From an uncultured bacterium (GTDB lineage Bacteria > Bacillota_I > Bacilli_A > Acholeplasmatales > Anaeroplasmataceae): a stretch of DNA of 62,909 bases. Shown here piece by piece: positions 36,801 through 43,662 of this stretch; positions within the stretch are counted from its first letter, which is position 1; each line of letters begins with the position of its first letter. Made by a program: the position numbers and the translations under genes. Below the pieces are notes generated by a model. It was not told the DNA's origin, did not search any database, and saw only the letters and a program-made list of their open reading frames with translations. The DNA lies in the NCBI GenBank assembly GCA_949292525.1, contig CASEZJ010000002.1, positions 1-62,909 on the forward strand, in the 5' to 3' direction.

Positions 36801-37482
36801 CGTCATTAAATTTATAATTAGCTAAAATTAAATGTGAATTGTAACATATCTCTCTCTTACTATCTAATTTAAGCCTAATATAATCTATTCCTTTTTCTAT
36901 GTTTATAGGAAATAAAGCTAGAGGAGCATGAATATAAAAATCATCAGCTATTTTCCCCTTAATAAAAGGATAACCAACATATAAATCCATAATACCTTTA
37001 TCACGATATGTTTTAGACACATCTCGATAAACAGAATTAAATAATTTAAATGTTTCGCTACTGTTAGATGTGATTTTAAAGGTTTTACCTCGAAAAATTA
37101 AATCAAAAGGATCGTTTAATGATGAATTTAAATCATAAGAAGCAGCTGGTAATTTAGGTAAATAAAGCATTCTATTGCGTTTATTTATTTCTACTAGTTT
37201 TTTTTCTAATTCTTTAATCGTATTTTTTACATTTTCACTTAAATCAAGGTAATTAGATTTATTATTAATAATAGACTTAATAATAACTAAAAACTCATCT
37301 TGATAACGATAATCGATTTTAACAAGTTTATTTAATTCTTCTTTTGTTAAAGGCTTATTAACTACTAAAGTATCTATTTCTTTATCAGTTATTACTACCG
37401 GTTTATCTTTAGACTTACTTTCAGCCCTTAATTTAGCTCGTTTTCTTAACAATTCATCTTTTAATAAAATATCGATATTCAC
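33832..37482 (-). CDS. Superfamily 1 helicase with C-terminal nuclease-like domain (DUF4011/MTES_1575 type)
   Basis: 1216 aa, GTG start at 37482 after GGATGTGAT. An N-terminal domain of about 340 residues resembles DUF4011. The SF1 core follows with Walker A VEGPPGTGKSQT near residue 368, Walker B LVIFDEASQL near 790, motif III GDSKQLRPS, and motifs V/VI NVQGDERDIIIFS and RLNVAITRAKEKV near 1050. The last 110 residues (GFNVLANVGIGKYSIALAI, LGIEFD, ESRGWHIYRIW) have the pattern of the Vsr/PD-(D/E)XK-like domain found in such proteins. Similar helicase-nucleases are linked to phage or plasmid defence in other bacteria, but no partner gene is visible here. It is alone in its transcript, behind a terminator. 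Confidence 0.85.
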   Translation of the reverse strand: MNIDILLKDELLRKRAKLRAESKSKDKPVVITDKEIDTLVVNKPLTKEELNKLVKIDYRYQDEFLVIIKSIINNKSNYLDLSENVKNTIKELEKKLVEINKRNRMLYLPKLPAASYDLNSSLNDPFDLIFRGKTFKITSNSSETFKLFNSVYRDVSKTYRDKGIMDLYVGYPFIKGKIADDFYIHAPLALFPINIEKGIDYIRLKLDSKREICYNSHLILANYKFNDVNKSLPNTIIEDVNLANFMNNLIDFYAEEGIHFYAVHKNLEPFVSVNADSLKYYRVGDFSIESYAILTRFSSYSTVLQKDFEQILQTNIITKNLNKLLANENADFSTDVKEYNLDYVGELNSSQEEVIKNINLKDAVVVEGPPGTGKSQTITSLVTNFVLNNKSVLLVSEKKAALDVVYSRLGILNKFAMQIDDINDKDAFYSSLVKMLSEEDILFLTSSEVELNDINNKINDIIEKFKGIENTFYKKGDYNVPLSQLYLESSGFNLDKPGDKIIYEALNNNLSSFNFTKLSYQDVKDSYDRFKDVGFLNKVLLYKKYENSFISYLKEDLSDYDLINVRLEAREIVKVITNYNKKKGLAKLFKGKVEKAINNYAKRYFITVNKKIRNNLINNNIDVLDIDDYLNFVDGKKMYNSLNKNNIYYLDALRIIIKNVEHNILEANNKLLDYILYNFITSKEQNKADVLADIHNYNELYKSLDGLYEKKKDVVLNLVYNKLLKGILNIKQSDKWDEMNHNIVSAKRKYNLSRFLNKYYTLFDENIKIWLMTPEVVSEVFPLYQKSFDLVIFDEASQLYIEKSIPTIFRAKKLVVAGDSKQLRPSSLGSGRLDYEFDEYDEDNIALEEESLLELAKYKILPPLVLNFHYRSRYQELISFSNYAFYDDDLYISPNTTDKPYEAITVHKIDNGLWINRSNRPEAIKVTNILKEILNKREHNETIGIITFNSQQRDLIEDVIDLECSKDSEFASLVKNEYQRTNNGEDIGLFVKNIENVQGDERDIIIFSIGYAKNEYGKLVHNFGWLNQKGGENRLNVAITRAKEKVIVVTSIYPYDLKIEQTTNSGPRYLKKYLEYCFAVSNNDAKAAKATLYSLRNSNMTFQNKEQALVADVYQEIRRRGFNVLANVGIGKYSIALAIKQDDKYILGIEFDTLLFNKIISVKERDYSRRKYMESRGWHIYRIWVMNWWRNKDQEVDNICKTIWSICKNNIYKIEE

Positions 37483-37550
37483 TTTATCACATCCAATCTT
37501 CTTAGTAATATTTTACCACAATATAGTTATTAACAAAAGAATGTTTAAAA

Positions 37551-37575
37551 ATAAAAAAGCTGTATTCCAGCTTTT
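37551..37575 (-). terminator. Terminator after the PHP phosphatase gene
   Basis: AAAAGCTG (37555-37562) and CAGCTTTT (37568-37575) form the stem; the minus strand continues TTATTTT. It overlaps the stop codon of the PHP gene. Confidence 0.8.
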
Positions 37576-38401
37576 AAATTTCCATAAAATCTAAAACTTT
37601 TAATCCTAAATCTTGGCAAAATTTTTCGATTTGTTTAACGTTGTCATTATATAAATTATTAATGTTATGGGCATCAGAACCAATAATTATTTTTAAATTA
37701 GGATATGTTTTAGCTATATTCCAAAACTCTTTTCTAGGATATAACCATTCATTAGAAAAACCATACTTTAAAGAATTAGCTATACCATTACAATTAACTT
37801 CTAAATAAATTCCTAAATCACTAGCTGTTTGACATATTTGTTTAGTTACAGCTTCGCAGTGTTTATCAAAAACATGTTCACCTTTTTCATTTTTATAGTT
37901 AAAATAAAATAAATCTGGATGTACTAAACATTTATATAAACCTGTTTCCATAGCCTGACAAGCAATTTTCGCATATTGATAAATGGTTTTATAATTAACA
38001 TCATCATAGCTGTTTTTTTGAATACCATCAACATCTAAAAAATAGTGAATTCCTAAATTTAAATAATCTAAATTAGCTTTTAAACCAATATAATACTCTT
38101 CATGACCAGGAATATATTCACATTCTAAGCCCCGGTAAATTTTAATTTTATCACCATATTTACTAATAGCCTCATCTAAAGAAGGTAAATAAATGTTATA
38201 ATAATCTTCTAAAGTCATATTACGTTGTAACCAATTATTTATATATTCTTCTTCACTCATAAATTCTCTAGGCACAGGACTATGATCAGACATACCAAGT
38301 TCTTTAAAGCCAAGTTCAATGGCTTTTTTAACATAATCTTCTGTCATTCCTTCAGCATGGTTACATAATTTAGTGTGCGTATGATAATTTGCTTTTAACA
38401 T
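37574..38401 (-). CDS. PHP-domain phosphatase, HisK-like histidinol-phosphatase family
   Basis: 275 aa. The metal-binding PHP motifs are clear: NYHTHTKLCNHAEG at the N-terminus, MSDHSPVP, GLECEYIPGHEEY, LVHPDLFYFN and GSDAHN near the C-terminus. The family includes bacillar histidinol-phosphatase HisJ/HisK, but no other histidine-biosynthesis gene is near, so the true substrate could be another phosphoester. The start overlaps the previous stop by one base (TAATG). Confidence 0.85.
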   Translation of the reverse strand: MLKANYHTHTKLCNHAEGMTEDYVKKAIELGFKELGMSDHSPVPREFMSEEEYINNWLQRNMTLEDYYNIYLPSLDEAISKYGDKIKIYRGLECEYIPGHEEYYIGLKANLDYLNLGIHYFLDVDGIQKNSYDDVNYKTIYQYAKIACQAMETGLYKCLVHPDLFYFNYKNEKGEHVFDKHCEAVTKQICQTASDLGIYLEVNCNGIANSLKYGFSNEWLYPRKEFWNIAKTYPNLKIIIGSDAHNINNLYNDNVKQIEKFCQDLGLKVLDFMEI

Positions 38402-38859
38402 TATTCTTCCTCAATATTTAAAAAATCATCATATGTTAAAAATTTTTTGTTAACATCATCTTTAAAATTAATAACTTTTAAATATAATAAACTATCATCT
38501 TCTATACCTGGTAAATGGAGAATATCTATAACCTCACATTCCATTTTAACCTTAGCTTCTTTAACAACATATACTCCGTTTAATTTTTCTAAATAATGTT
38601 GATTAAATTTAGGGAATTCGCTACTATGGGTTTCTCCAAAATGTTTAGCGATCATGATTTGTCCTTTACTTAAAGCTGATACCCCAACTTTGTCACCTTT
38701 TATAATTTTCTTAGCTGTATCAGATTGTTTACCTAACAACATTAAAATTTTGTCATAATCACACATCATACTCCAAGCACAAGTCATAGCCGCAAAATCT
38801 TTGTTTTTATATGATGTTATAACGTTTGCTCCCATTTCAAAAGCTTTTAATTCAGCCAT
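38401..38859 (-). CDS. Flavin reductase-like FMN-binding protein
   Basis: 152 aa with the split-barrel pattern of the flavin reductase/flavoredoxin group: a TSYKNKDFAAMTCAWSMMCDYDKILMLL strand pair (quoted in parts: NKDFAAMTCAW, YDKILMLLG), then KIIKGDKVGVSALSKGQ and LEKLNGVYVVKEAKVKMECEV. It likely binds FMN and takes part in electron transfer. Its ribosome site AAGGAGG is formed by the last codons of the DUF4250-like gene upstream, so both are coupled. Confidence 0.72.
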   Translation of the reverse strand: MAELKAFEMGANVITSYKNKDFAAMTCAWSMMCDYDKILMLLGKQSDTAKKIIKGDKVGVSALSKGQIMIAKHFGETHSSEFPKFNQHYLEKLNGVYVVKEAKVKMECEVIDILHLPGIEDDSLLYLKVINFKDDVNKKFLTYDDFLNIEEE

Positions 38860-38864
38860 TTTTT

Positions 38865-39041
38865 CTACCTCCTTATATATTTATTTTCCTTTTGTTCATA
38901 ATAATAATCTATACTGTTTAATTTAGTGTTTATTTCTTCTTTATTTAGATCTAAATCTTCACATAATTCGTCTAAATTAGAATAATTATCTCTTAATTTA
39001 GTGTTGATATAAGATAAAAGAATATTCGGATCTGTAATCAT
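38865..39041 (-). CDS. DUF4250-like small protein (58 aa)
   Basis: A 58-codon gene running from ATG at 39041 to TAG at 38865. It begins MITDPNILLSYINTKLRDNY and continues SNLDELCEDLDLNKEEINTK, which matches the DUF4250 pattern (DPxxLLSxxNTxLRDxYxSLDxLCxDLxxDxxxLxxxLxxIxYxYD) closely. AAGAGGT precedes the start. The last codons AGG AGG TAG double as the ribosome site of the flavin reductase gene. Small cytoplasmic helical protein; function unknown. Confidence 0.82.
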   Translation of the reverse strand: MITDPNILLSYINTKLRDNYSNLDELCEDLDLNKEEINTKLNSIDYYYEQKENKYIRR

Positions 39042-39051
39042 TTTATACCTC

Positions 39052-40137
39052 TTACATATTACTAAAACTTACTTTTTTACTAACAACATATGGGGTAGGA
39101 TTATAATCATAACGCGAAGATATTGTTCCTCCACCAGTTATATTACCAAACATTTCACCAAAACCACCATAATAATTTAAATATTCTTGAAAATCATTAT
39201 AATGATTATAGGTATAAAACACATACTTTTCGTTAATATCTGTAATTTCAGCATAATATTTATCCCATCTAGTATAAACTAATCTAGCGGCTCCTCTTGT
39301 GATTACCTTACCATCATTATAGATAACAGAAGGATAACTAGGATCACAATCAGTACCTGTTGTTCCAAAATCTATTTCATAATATTTAAGTTCGCCACTT
39401 CCACCATCTATGTTAGGTAATTCTGGTTCATAAGGATATCTTGAAGTATCACCACTAAAGTAAGAATTATTTAACCTTAAATATTCTCCCCATTTATTTC
39501 TACTAGGATTACCACTTTTTTCTTCAATATAATTAGCAGGTACATCACCAAATGCTAATAAGTAAGCAGCAACCTCATCTAAACTAATATAGGCTCCACC
39601 TTCATATATAGTTGTAACAACATTACCTTCTACATCTTTAATTTGCCAACCTTTACCATCATCAACATAGGCTTCGTCACTATTTCTTAAATATGTGTCA
39701 CCTTCTTTAGGTTGGTTTTTAGCTATAGTAGGTTCTTGATTTGGCATTCCTAAAACGCCTGACATAAAGCCATGTTTTGTTCTATAATAAGAATCTAGGT
39801 AAGAATCAGCAACTTCATAATTAGCATAAAATTCACTTTCGCTCATATTTAAATATGGATCTTGTTCTTTATATAAAACTGCATATAATGTTGTGTTTTT
39901 TGTGATTTTAGTTGTAAAAGAAAATTCTTCACCTTCTACCTCAAGTGACCAATATAAAAAGTCTTCACCTGGATCTTTAGGTTTTTTTACTGTTTCATTT
40001 TCTTTAACTTTAGTATTACAATATACTTCATCTTTATACATAAAATTAACTTCATAATATTTTATGTCTTCTTTTTTATCTACACATGATGTTAAAGCTA
40101 ATATTAATAATATTATTAAAACTACTATTTTTTTCAT
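39052..40137 (-). CDS. Barnase-like ribonuclease lipoprotein
   Basis: 361 aa. Signal with lipobox Cys18 (LALTSC), then one InlB/Flg_new-type beta repeat at about 26-90, a linker, and a C-terminal domain at about 175-325. That domain starts GGAYISLDEVAAYLLAFGDV with PANYIEEKSG, as in secreted barnase-like RNases, and continues with YYEIDFG (Glu254), ARLVYTRW (Arg285) and YTYNHYNDF (His312), which line up with barnase Glu73, Arg87 and His102. There is an insertion before the last block. No barstar-type inhibitor is visible, as expected if it is only active outside. It could degrade RNA for nutrients or act on competitors. Activity is inferred. Confidence 0.72.
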   Translation of the reverse strand: MKKIVVLIILLILALTSCVDKKEDIKYYEVNFMYKDEVYCNTKVKENETVKKPKDPGEDFLYWSLEVEGEEFSFTTKITKNTTLYAVLYKEQDPYLNMSESEFYANYEVADSYLDSYYRTKHGFMSGVLGMPNQEPTIAKNQPKEGDTYLRNSDEAYVDDGKGWQIKDVEGNVVTTIYEGGAYISLDEVAAYLLAFGDVPANYIEEKSGNPSRNKWGEYLRLNNSYFSGDTSRYPYEPELPNIDGGSGELKYYEIDFGTTGTDCDPSYPSVIYNDGKVITRGAARLVYTRWDKYYAEITDINEKYVFYTYNHYNDFQEYLNYYGGFGEMFGNITGGGTISSRYDYNPTPYVVSKKVSFSNM

Positions 40138-40446
40138 AATGTCATCACATCCATCCTTGAAATTATACCATTATATAATAGTACTTTTCTATAGTTTAGC
40201 ATAAAAAAACCTAAATTATTTAGATATATTACCTAAAGGTAGTTCATTTGCTAATTTAAAAACTTCTCACGTTAATTCTTTAAAATAGGTTAGAGAAATA
40301 CTCGATAAACTTGGTGTATCTCTTATCAAACCTAACAAAGTTATTTTAAACTTAAAACTACTAAAAAATATCAAAATTCACTTTTACAATTAACCAAATT
40401 TAACTAAATAGTTGACTGATATTTAGCTTAGTGTTTGCAAAAAGAA
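40138..40446. other. Intergenic stretch with a possible gene remnant
   Basis: About 300 bases without an intact gene. On the minus strand TATAAT-like boxes (40160-40180) may drive the barnase-like gene. On the plus strand a 34-codon open stretch (40289-40393, VREILDKLGVSLIKPNK...) reads like a protein C-terminus with no start, so it may be the remnant of a lost gene. Confidence 0.3.
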
Positions 40447-40505
40447 AATTTAACCGATTTTATTTTCTAAATTTCACCGATTTTGTTTGCCGAATTTAAC
40501 CGATT
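40447..40505 (+). repeat. Three 13-bp direct repeats at 23-bp spacing (operator-like)
   Basis: AATTTAACCGATT at 40447-40459, AATTTCACCGATT at 40470-40482 and AATTTAACCGATT at 40493-40505. The period is exactly 23 bases. The third copy fills the spacer of the ATPase promoter, so binding there would block RNA polymerase. Confidence 0.85.
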
Positions 40506-40515
40506 ATATTATAAT
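40487..40515 (+). promoter_or_regulatory. Promoter of the DUF4143 ATPase gene
   Basis: TTGCCG (40487-40492), 17-base spacer, TATAAT (40510-40515), then AAAGGTG before the ATG at 40540. Confidence 0.75.
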
Positions 40516-40539
40516 AAACTCAGAAAAGGTGATGAAATA

Positions 40540-41828
40540 ATGGTTAAGATAGTGAATAAAACAAAATATAAAAAAAGAATTTTAGATGAAATACTTGAAA
40601 AAAATTAAAATCGTTTGGAGCGGTTTGTATCGAAGGTCCTAAATGGTGTGGTAAAACATGGTTAGCTTCTTATCATGCCAAATGCGATTTTTTAGTTGGT
40701 GATCCTAAAAATAATTTTCAAAATAAAAAGTTGGCTGAAATTAATCCTTCATATGTTCTAAATAGTGCTAAGCCATTACTAATCGATGAATGGCAAGAAG
40801 TTCCTGCATTATGGGATGCCGTTAGATATGAAGTAGACCGTTTAGGAACTAAAGGGAATTTTATTTTAACCGGTTCCTCAACACCAATATATAAAGGAAT
40901 TTTACATAGTGGGGCGGGTAGAATTGGCAAAATTAGAATGAGAACAATGTCGCTATATGAATCTGGTGATTCTAGCGGAATGATATCATTAAAAGATATA
41001 TGTTTAAATAAAGATTTTAAAATGATATATACTGGTGAAATAACCCTTGTAGATCTTGCTAAATATATCATTAGAGGTGGATTCCCTGGATGTATTAATA
41101 TGGAAACTAATGAAGCATTAACTGTTATTTCTTCTTACATTGAATCTATATTAAATAATGATGTTTTTAAATTAGATTTTAAAAAATATAATTTAAATAA
41201 ATTAAAACTTCTCTTAAAATCATTAGCTAGAAATGAATCAACTACTGTAACAATAAGAAAACTAGCTGATGATATACTTGATATTAGCGAAAAAAAGATA
41301 GATACCGATACCATATCTGTATATTTAAATTTACTAAATAGACTTTTTATTTTAGATAATCAGGAACCATATTCAATAAATATTAGATCATCTTTAAGGG
41401 TTAAGCAAGCTTTAAAATATCATTTTTGTGACCCATCTATCACATCTGCAATATTGAATCTAACACCAAATAAATTAATTAATGATCTAGAAACTTTTGG
41501 CTTTTTATTTGAAGCATTATGTGAACGTGATTTAAAGATTTATGCCGAGTCATTTAATGCTAAATTGTTTCATTATCAAGATTATGACGGTAATGAACTA
41601 GATGCCATAATAGAGTTAGAAGATGGTAATTACTGTGCTTTTGAAATTAAATTAGGTGCTAATCAAATAGATAAGGCCGCAAAAAATCTAATTAAAATTA
41701 AAAATAAAATAATTAAAAATGGCGGAACTGCCCCAAATATACTATGTATAATATGTGGATTAACTAATGTGGCTTATAAAAGGGATGACGGAGTTTTTGT
41801 ATTACCAATAACAGCATTAAAAAATTAA
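40540..41828 (+). pseudogene. AAA ATPase of the DUF4143 type, frameshifted near the N-terminus
   Basis: The gene starts at 40540 (MVKIVNKTKYKKRILDEILE) with AAAGGTG upstream but hits TAA at 40606. A single base missing from the A7 run at 40598-40604 explains it: restoring one A gives LKSFGAVCIEGPKWCGKTW, the normal P-loop of this family, and the frame then stays open to 41828. Walker B is LLIDEWQEVP, followed by LTGSSTP; the C-terminal part has the PD-(D/E)XK-like stretch ELDAIIELEDGNYCAFEIKLG. Any protein started at the first ATG after the shift (40731) would lack the P-loop. The homopolymer site may be a sequencing error, slippage or phase variation. Confidence 0.82.
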
Positions 41829-41847
41829 TAAATTCATTAACTTTAGT

Positions 41848-42003
41848 TAAATAATAATTGCATTAGCTTCTATTATTTCTACATCTTTATATTCACATAG
41901 TTATTTTAATATTGCTTTAATTCTATGTTTTTAGATGAACACAACATTTGCAATTAAATCTAGTGTGTGATAAACTACTATCATCATTTGCTTTATTTGC
42001 CAA
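41848..42003 (-). pseudogene. tnpA: Remnant of an IS200/IS605-family TnpA transposase
   Basis: On the minus strand a TTG start at 42003, after CGGAGG, encodes LANKANDDSSLSHTRFNCK, which resembles the TnpA N-terminus (S-L-[AS]-H-T-K-[WF]-N-C-K). A stop follows, and a second piece of the same strand reads LCEYKDVEIIEANAI, which matches the inner TnpA block LCEYKGVEIIEA. The middle with the catalytic HUH motif and the C-terminus with Tyr are gone. It is a decayed, inactive Y1 transposase. Confidence 0.75.
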
Positions 42004-42117
42004 ATGATACCTCCGTTATATTTTTAATTTTGGTTGTCAGCCTTATTAATTATATAACGGATTCTTTTATATAACAAAGCAAGAAGCTATTTCTAGTCCT
42101 ACACGCATAGCATGTGG
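41848..42117 (-). mobile_element. Degenerate IS200/IS605-type element with end hairpins
   Basis: Upstream of the tnpA remnant lie a perfect 10-base inverted repeat (TCCGTTATAT 42012-42021, ATATAACGGA 42052-42061) and a bulged hairpin (CCTACA 42098-42103, TGTGG 42113-42117) of the kind recognised at the left end of these elements. The right end cannot be located. The element occupies the gap between the ATPase and glnA. Confidence 0.6.
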
Positions 42118-42130
42118 CTTCACTTCACTG

Positions 42131-42174
42131 CATAATAAAAAGTTGGTCTCAAAAAAAACCAACTTTTTATTATG
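42131..42174. terminator. Terminator of glnA (17-bp perfect stem)
   Basis: CATAATAAAAAGTTGGT (42131-42147) pairs with ACCAACTTTTTATTATG (42158-42174). The U-rich part lies within the stem on both strands. It directly follows the glnA stop. Confidence 0.8.
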
Positions 42175-42176
42175 TA

Positions 42177-43529
42177 TTAATAACGCATTATATAATGTTC
42201 AATTTCCCAAGGTGTAACTTGTCTTCTATATTGATCCCATTCAATGTTTTTAGCTTGAACAAGTTTTTCACAAACATGTTCTCCCATAGCATTTTTAATG
42301 ACATCATCTTTTAAGAATTCTTTAACAGCTTCATGTAAATTAGCAGGTAAACTATAAACACCTATTTTAGCTCTTTCTTCATCATTCATGGCAAATAAAT
42401 TATCATATATAGGTGGATAATTCTTACAATTACCTTTAATACCATCTAAACCAGCCGCTAATATAGCTGATATTGCTAAATATGGATTAGCTGTAACATC
42501 TACACTTCTAACTTCTGTTCTAGTTTTTAGGCCTCTAGCTGCAGGAATACGAATCATGGTTGATCTATTAGAGTCAGACCATGAAATATAACATGGGGCT
42601 TCAAATCCTGGAACAATACGTTTATAACTATTTACAGTTGGATTAGTGATTAGACAGAATCCTTTAGCATGATCTAGGATACCTGAGATCCATTTATTAC
42701 ATAATTCTGACAAACCATTTGGAGTGGTTTCATCATAAAATGCATTCTTACCATCATCTTTAACTAAAGAACAATTAGAGTGCATACCAGAACCATTTAT
42801 TCCATAAATAGGTTTTGGCATAAATGTAGCATGTAAACCATGGCGTTTAGCCACATTTTTAACTACAATTTTAAACGTTTGAACGTTATCACAAGCTTCA
42901 AGTGCACTATCAAATCTAAAATTAATTTCATGTTGACTCATACTAACTTCATGATGAGCAGCCTCAATAACAAAGCCAATTCTTTGTAATTCAGCAACTA
43001 TATCACGACGACAATCTTCAGCACAGTCAATTGGTGATAAATCAAAATAGCCACCATTATCATTAAATTCTAAGGTTGGTTTACCATTCGCATCTAACTT
43101 AAATAAGAAAAACTCAGGTTCTAAGCCAACATTAAAAGCTTTAAATCCCATTTCACGCATCTTAGCTAAGTTTCTCTTTAAAATCCCTCTAGGATCACCT
43201 TCAAACGGCACATGTTTTCCATTCTTACCAGGACGATAAACATCACATATAAATCTAGCAACCTTGCCATATGAGTTATTCTCCCAATTTAGAACTAAAA
43301 ATGTGTTAAGATCTGGATGTAGGAACATATCAGCTTCATAAATTCTTACAAAACCTTCGATTGATGAACCATCAAACATGACATTGTTGTCAAGTGCATC
43401 TTCAAGTCTAGTAATCGGAATTTCTACATTCTTAACAATTCCCATAATATCAGTAAATTGCATACGAATATAATGGACATCTTCTTCTTTACAGATCTTT
43501 CTAATATCTTCTTTAGTGTAGCTTTTCAT
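42177..43529 (-). CDS. glnA: Glutamine synthetase, type I
   Basis: Makes glutamine from glutamate, ammonia and ATP. 450 aa, the length of the Bacillota GSI-alpha form. Landmarks: FDGSSIEGF near residue 50, [10 protein letters not shown], the metal ligands in [23 protein letters not shown] and RSTMIRIPA. The adenylylation-site Tyr region of enterobacterial GlnA is not present, as expected, so control would be by feedback and at the promoter. AAGGAG precedes the start. The leader carries an inverted repeat over the -10 box and a terminator-like hairpin. Confidence 0.96.
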   Translation of the reverse strand: MKSYTKEDIRKICKEEDVHYIRMQFTDIMGIVKNVEIPITRLEDALDNNVMFDGSSIEGFVRIYEADMFLHPDLNTFLVLNWENNSYGKVARFICDVYRPGKNGKHVPFEGDPRGILKRNLAKMREMGFKAFNVGLEPEFFLFKLDANGKPTLEFNDNGGYFDLSPIDCAEDCRRDIVAELQRIGFVIEAAHHEVSMSQHEINFRFDSALEACDNVQTFKIVVKNVAKRHGLHATFMPKPIYGINGSGMHSNCSLVKDDGKNAFYDETTPNGLSELCNKWISGILDHAKGFCLITNPTVNSYKRIVPGFEAPCYISWSDSNRSTMIRIPAARGLKTRTEVRSVDVTANPYLAISAILAAGLDGIKGNCKNYPPIYDNLFAMNDEERAKIGVYSLPANLHEAVKEFLKDDVIKNAMGEHVCEKLVQAKNIEWDQYRRQVTPWEIEHYIMRY

Positions 43530-43556
43530 TTCTTCTCCTTATTTTTTTCATTTAAA

Positions 43557-43584
43557 AAGGTCACAAAAAAACTTTTGCGACCTT
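43557..43584 (-). terminator. Terminator-like hairpin in the glnA leader
   Basis: On the minus strand AAGGTCGC and GTGACCTT form an eight-pair stem (one G-U) followed by TTTTT. It lies between the glnA promoter and its ribosome site, so it can act as an attenuator; it would also end transcripts of the upstream secreted-protein operon. Confidence 0.65.
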
Positions 43585-43593
43585 GCTAAACAA

Positions 43594-43654
43594 ATTATTA
43601 ATTATAGGCACCATTGCCGTAATTAATAATATCAAAACTATTAAATGTTGTCAA
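43594..43654 (-). promoter_or_regulatory. glnA promoter with overlapping inverted repeat
   Basis: TTGACA (43649-43654), 17-base spacer, TATTAT (43626-43631). An 11-base perfect inverted repeat, ATTATTAATTA (43594-43604) and TAATTAATAAT (43620-43630), with inner GGC/GCC, covers the -10 box and start point. It does not match the GlnR consensus TGTNA-N7-TNACA. Confidence 0.75.
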
Positions 43655-43662
43655 TTAAGAAT

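Noticed and set aside
40447-40505. CRISPR array
   Set aside because: Only three 13-base repeats with 10-base gaps, too short for repeats and spacers, and overlapping a promoter.
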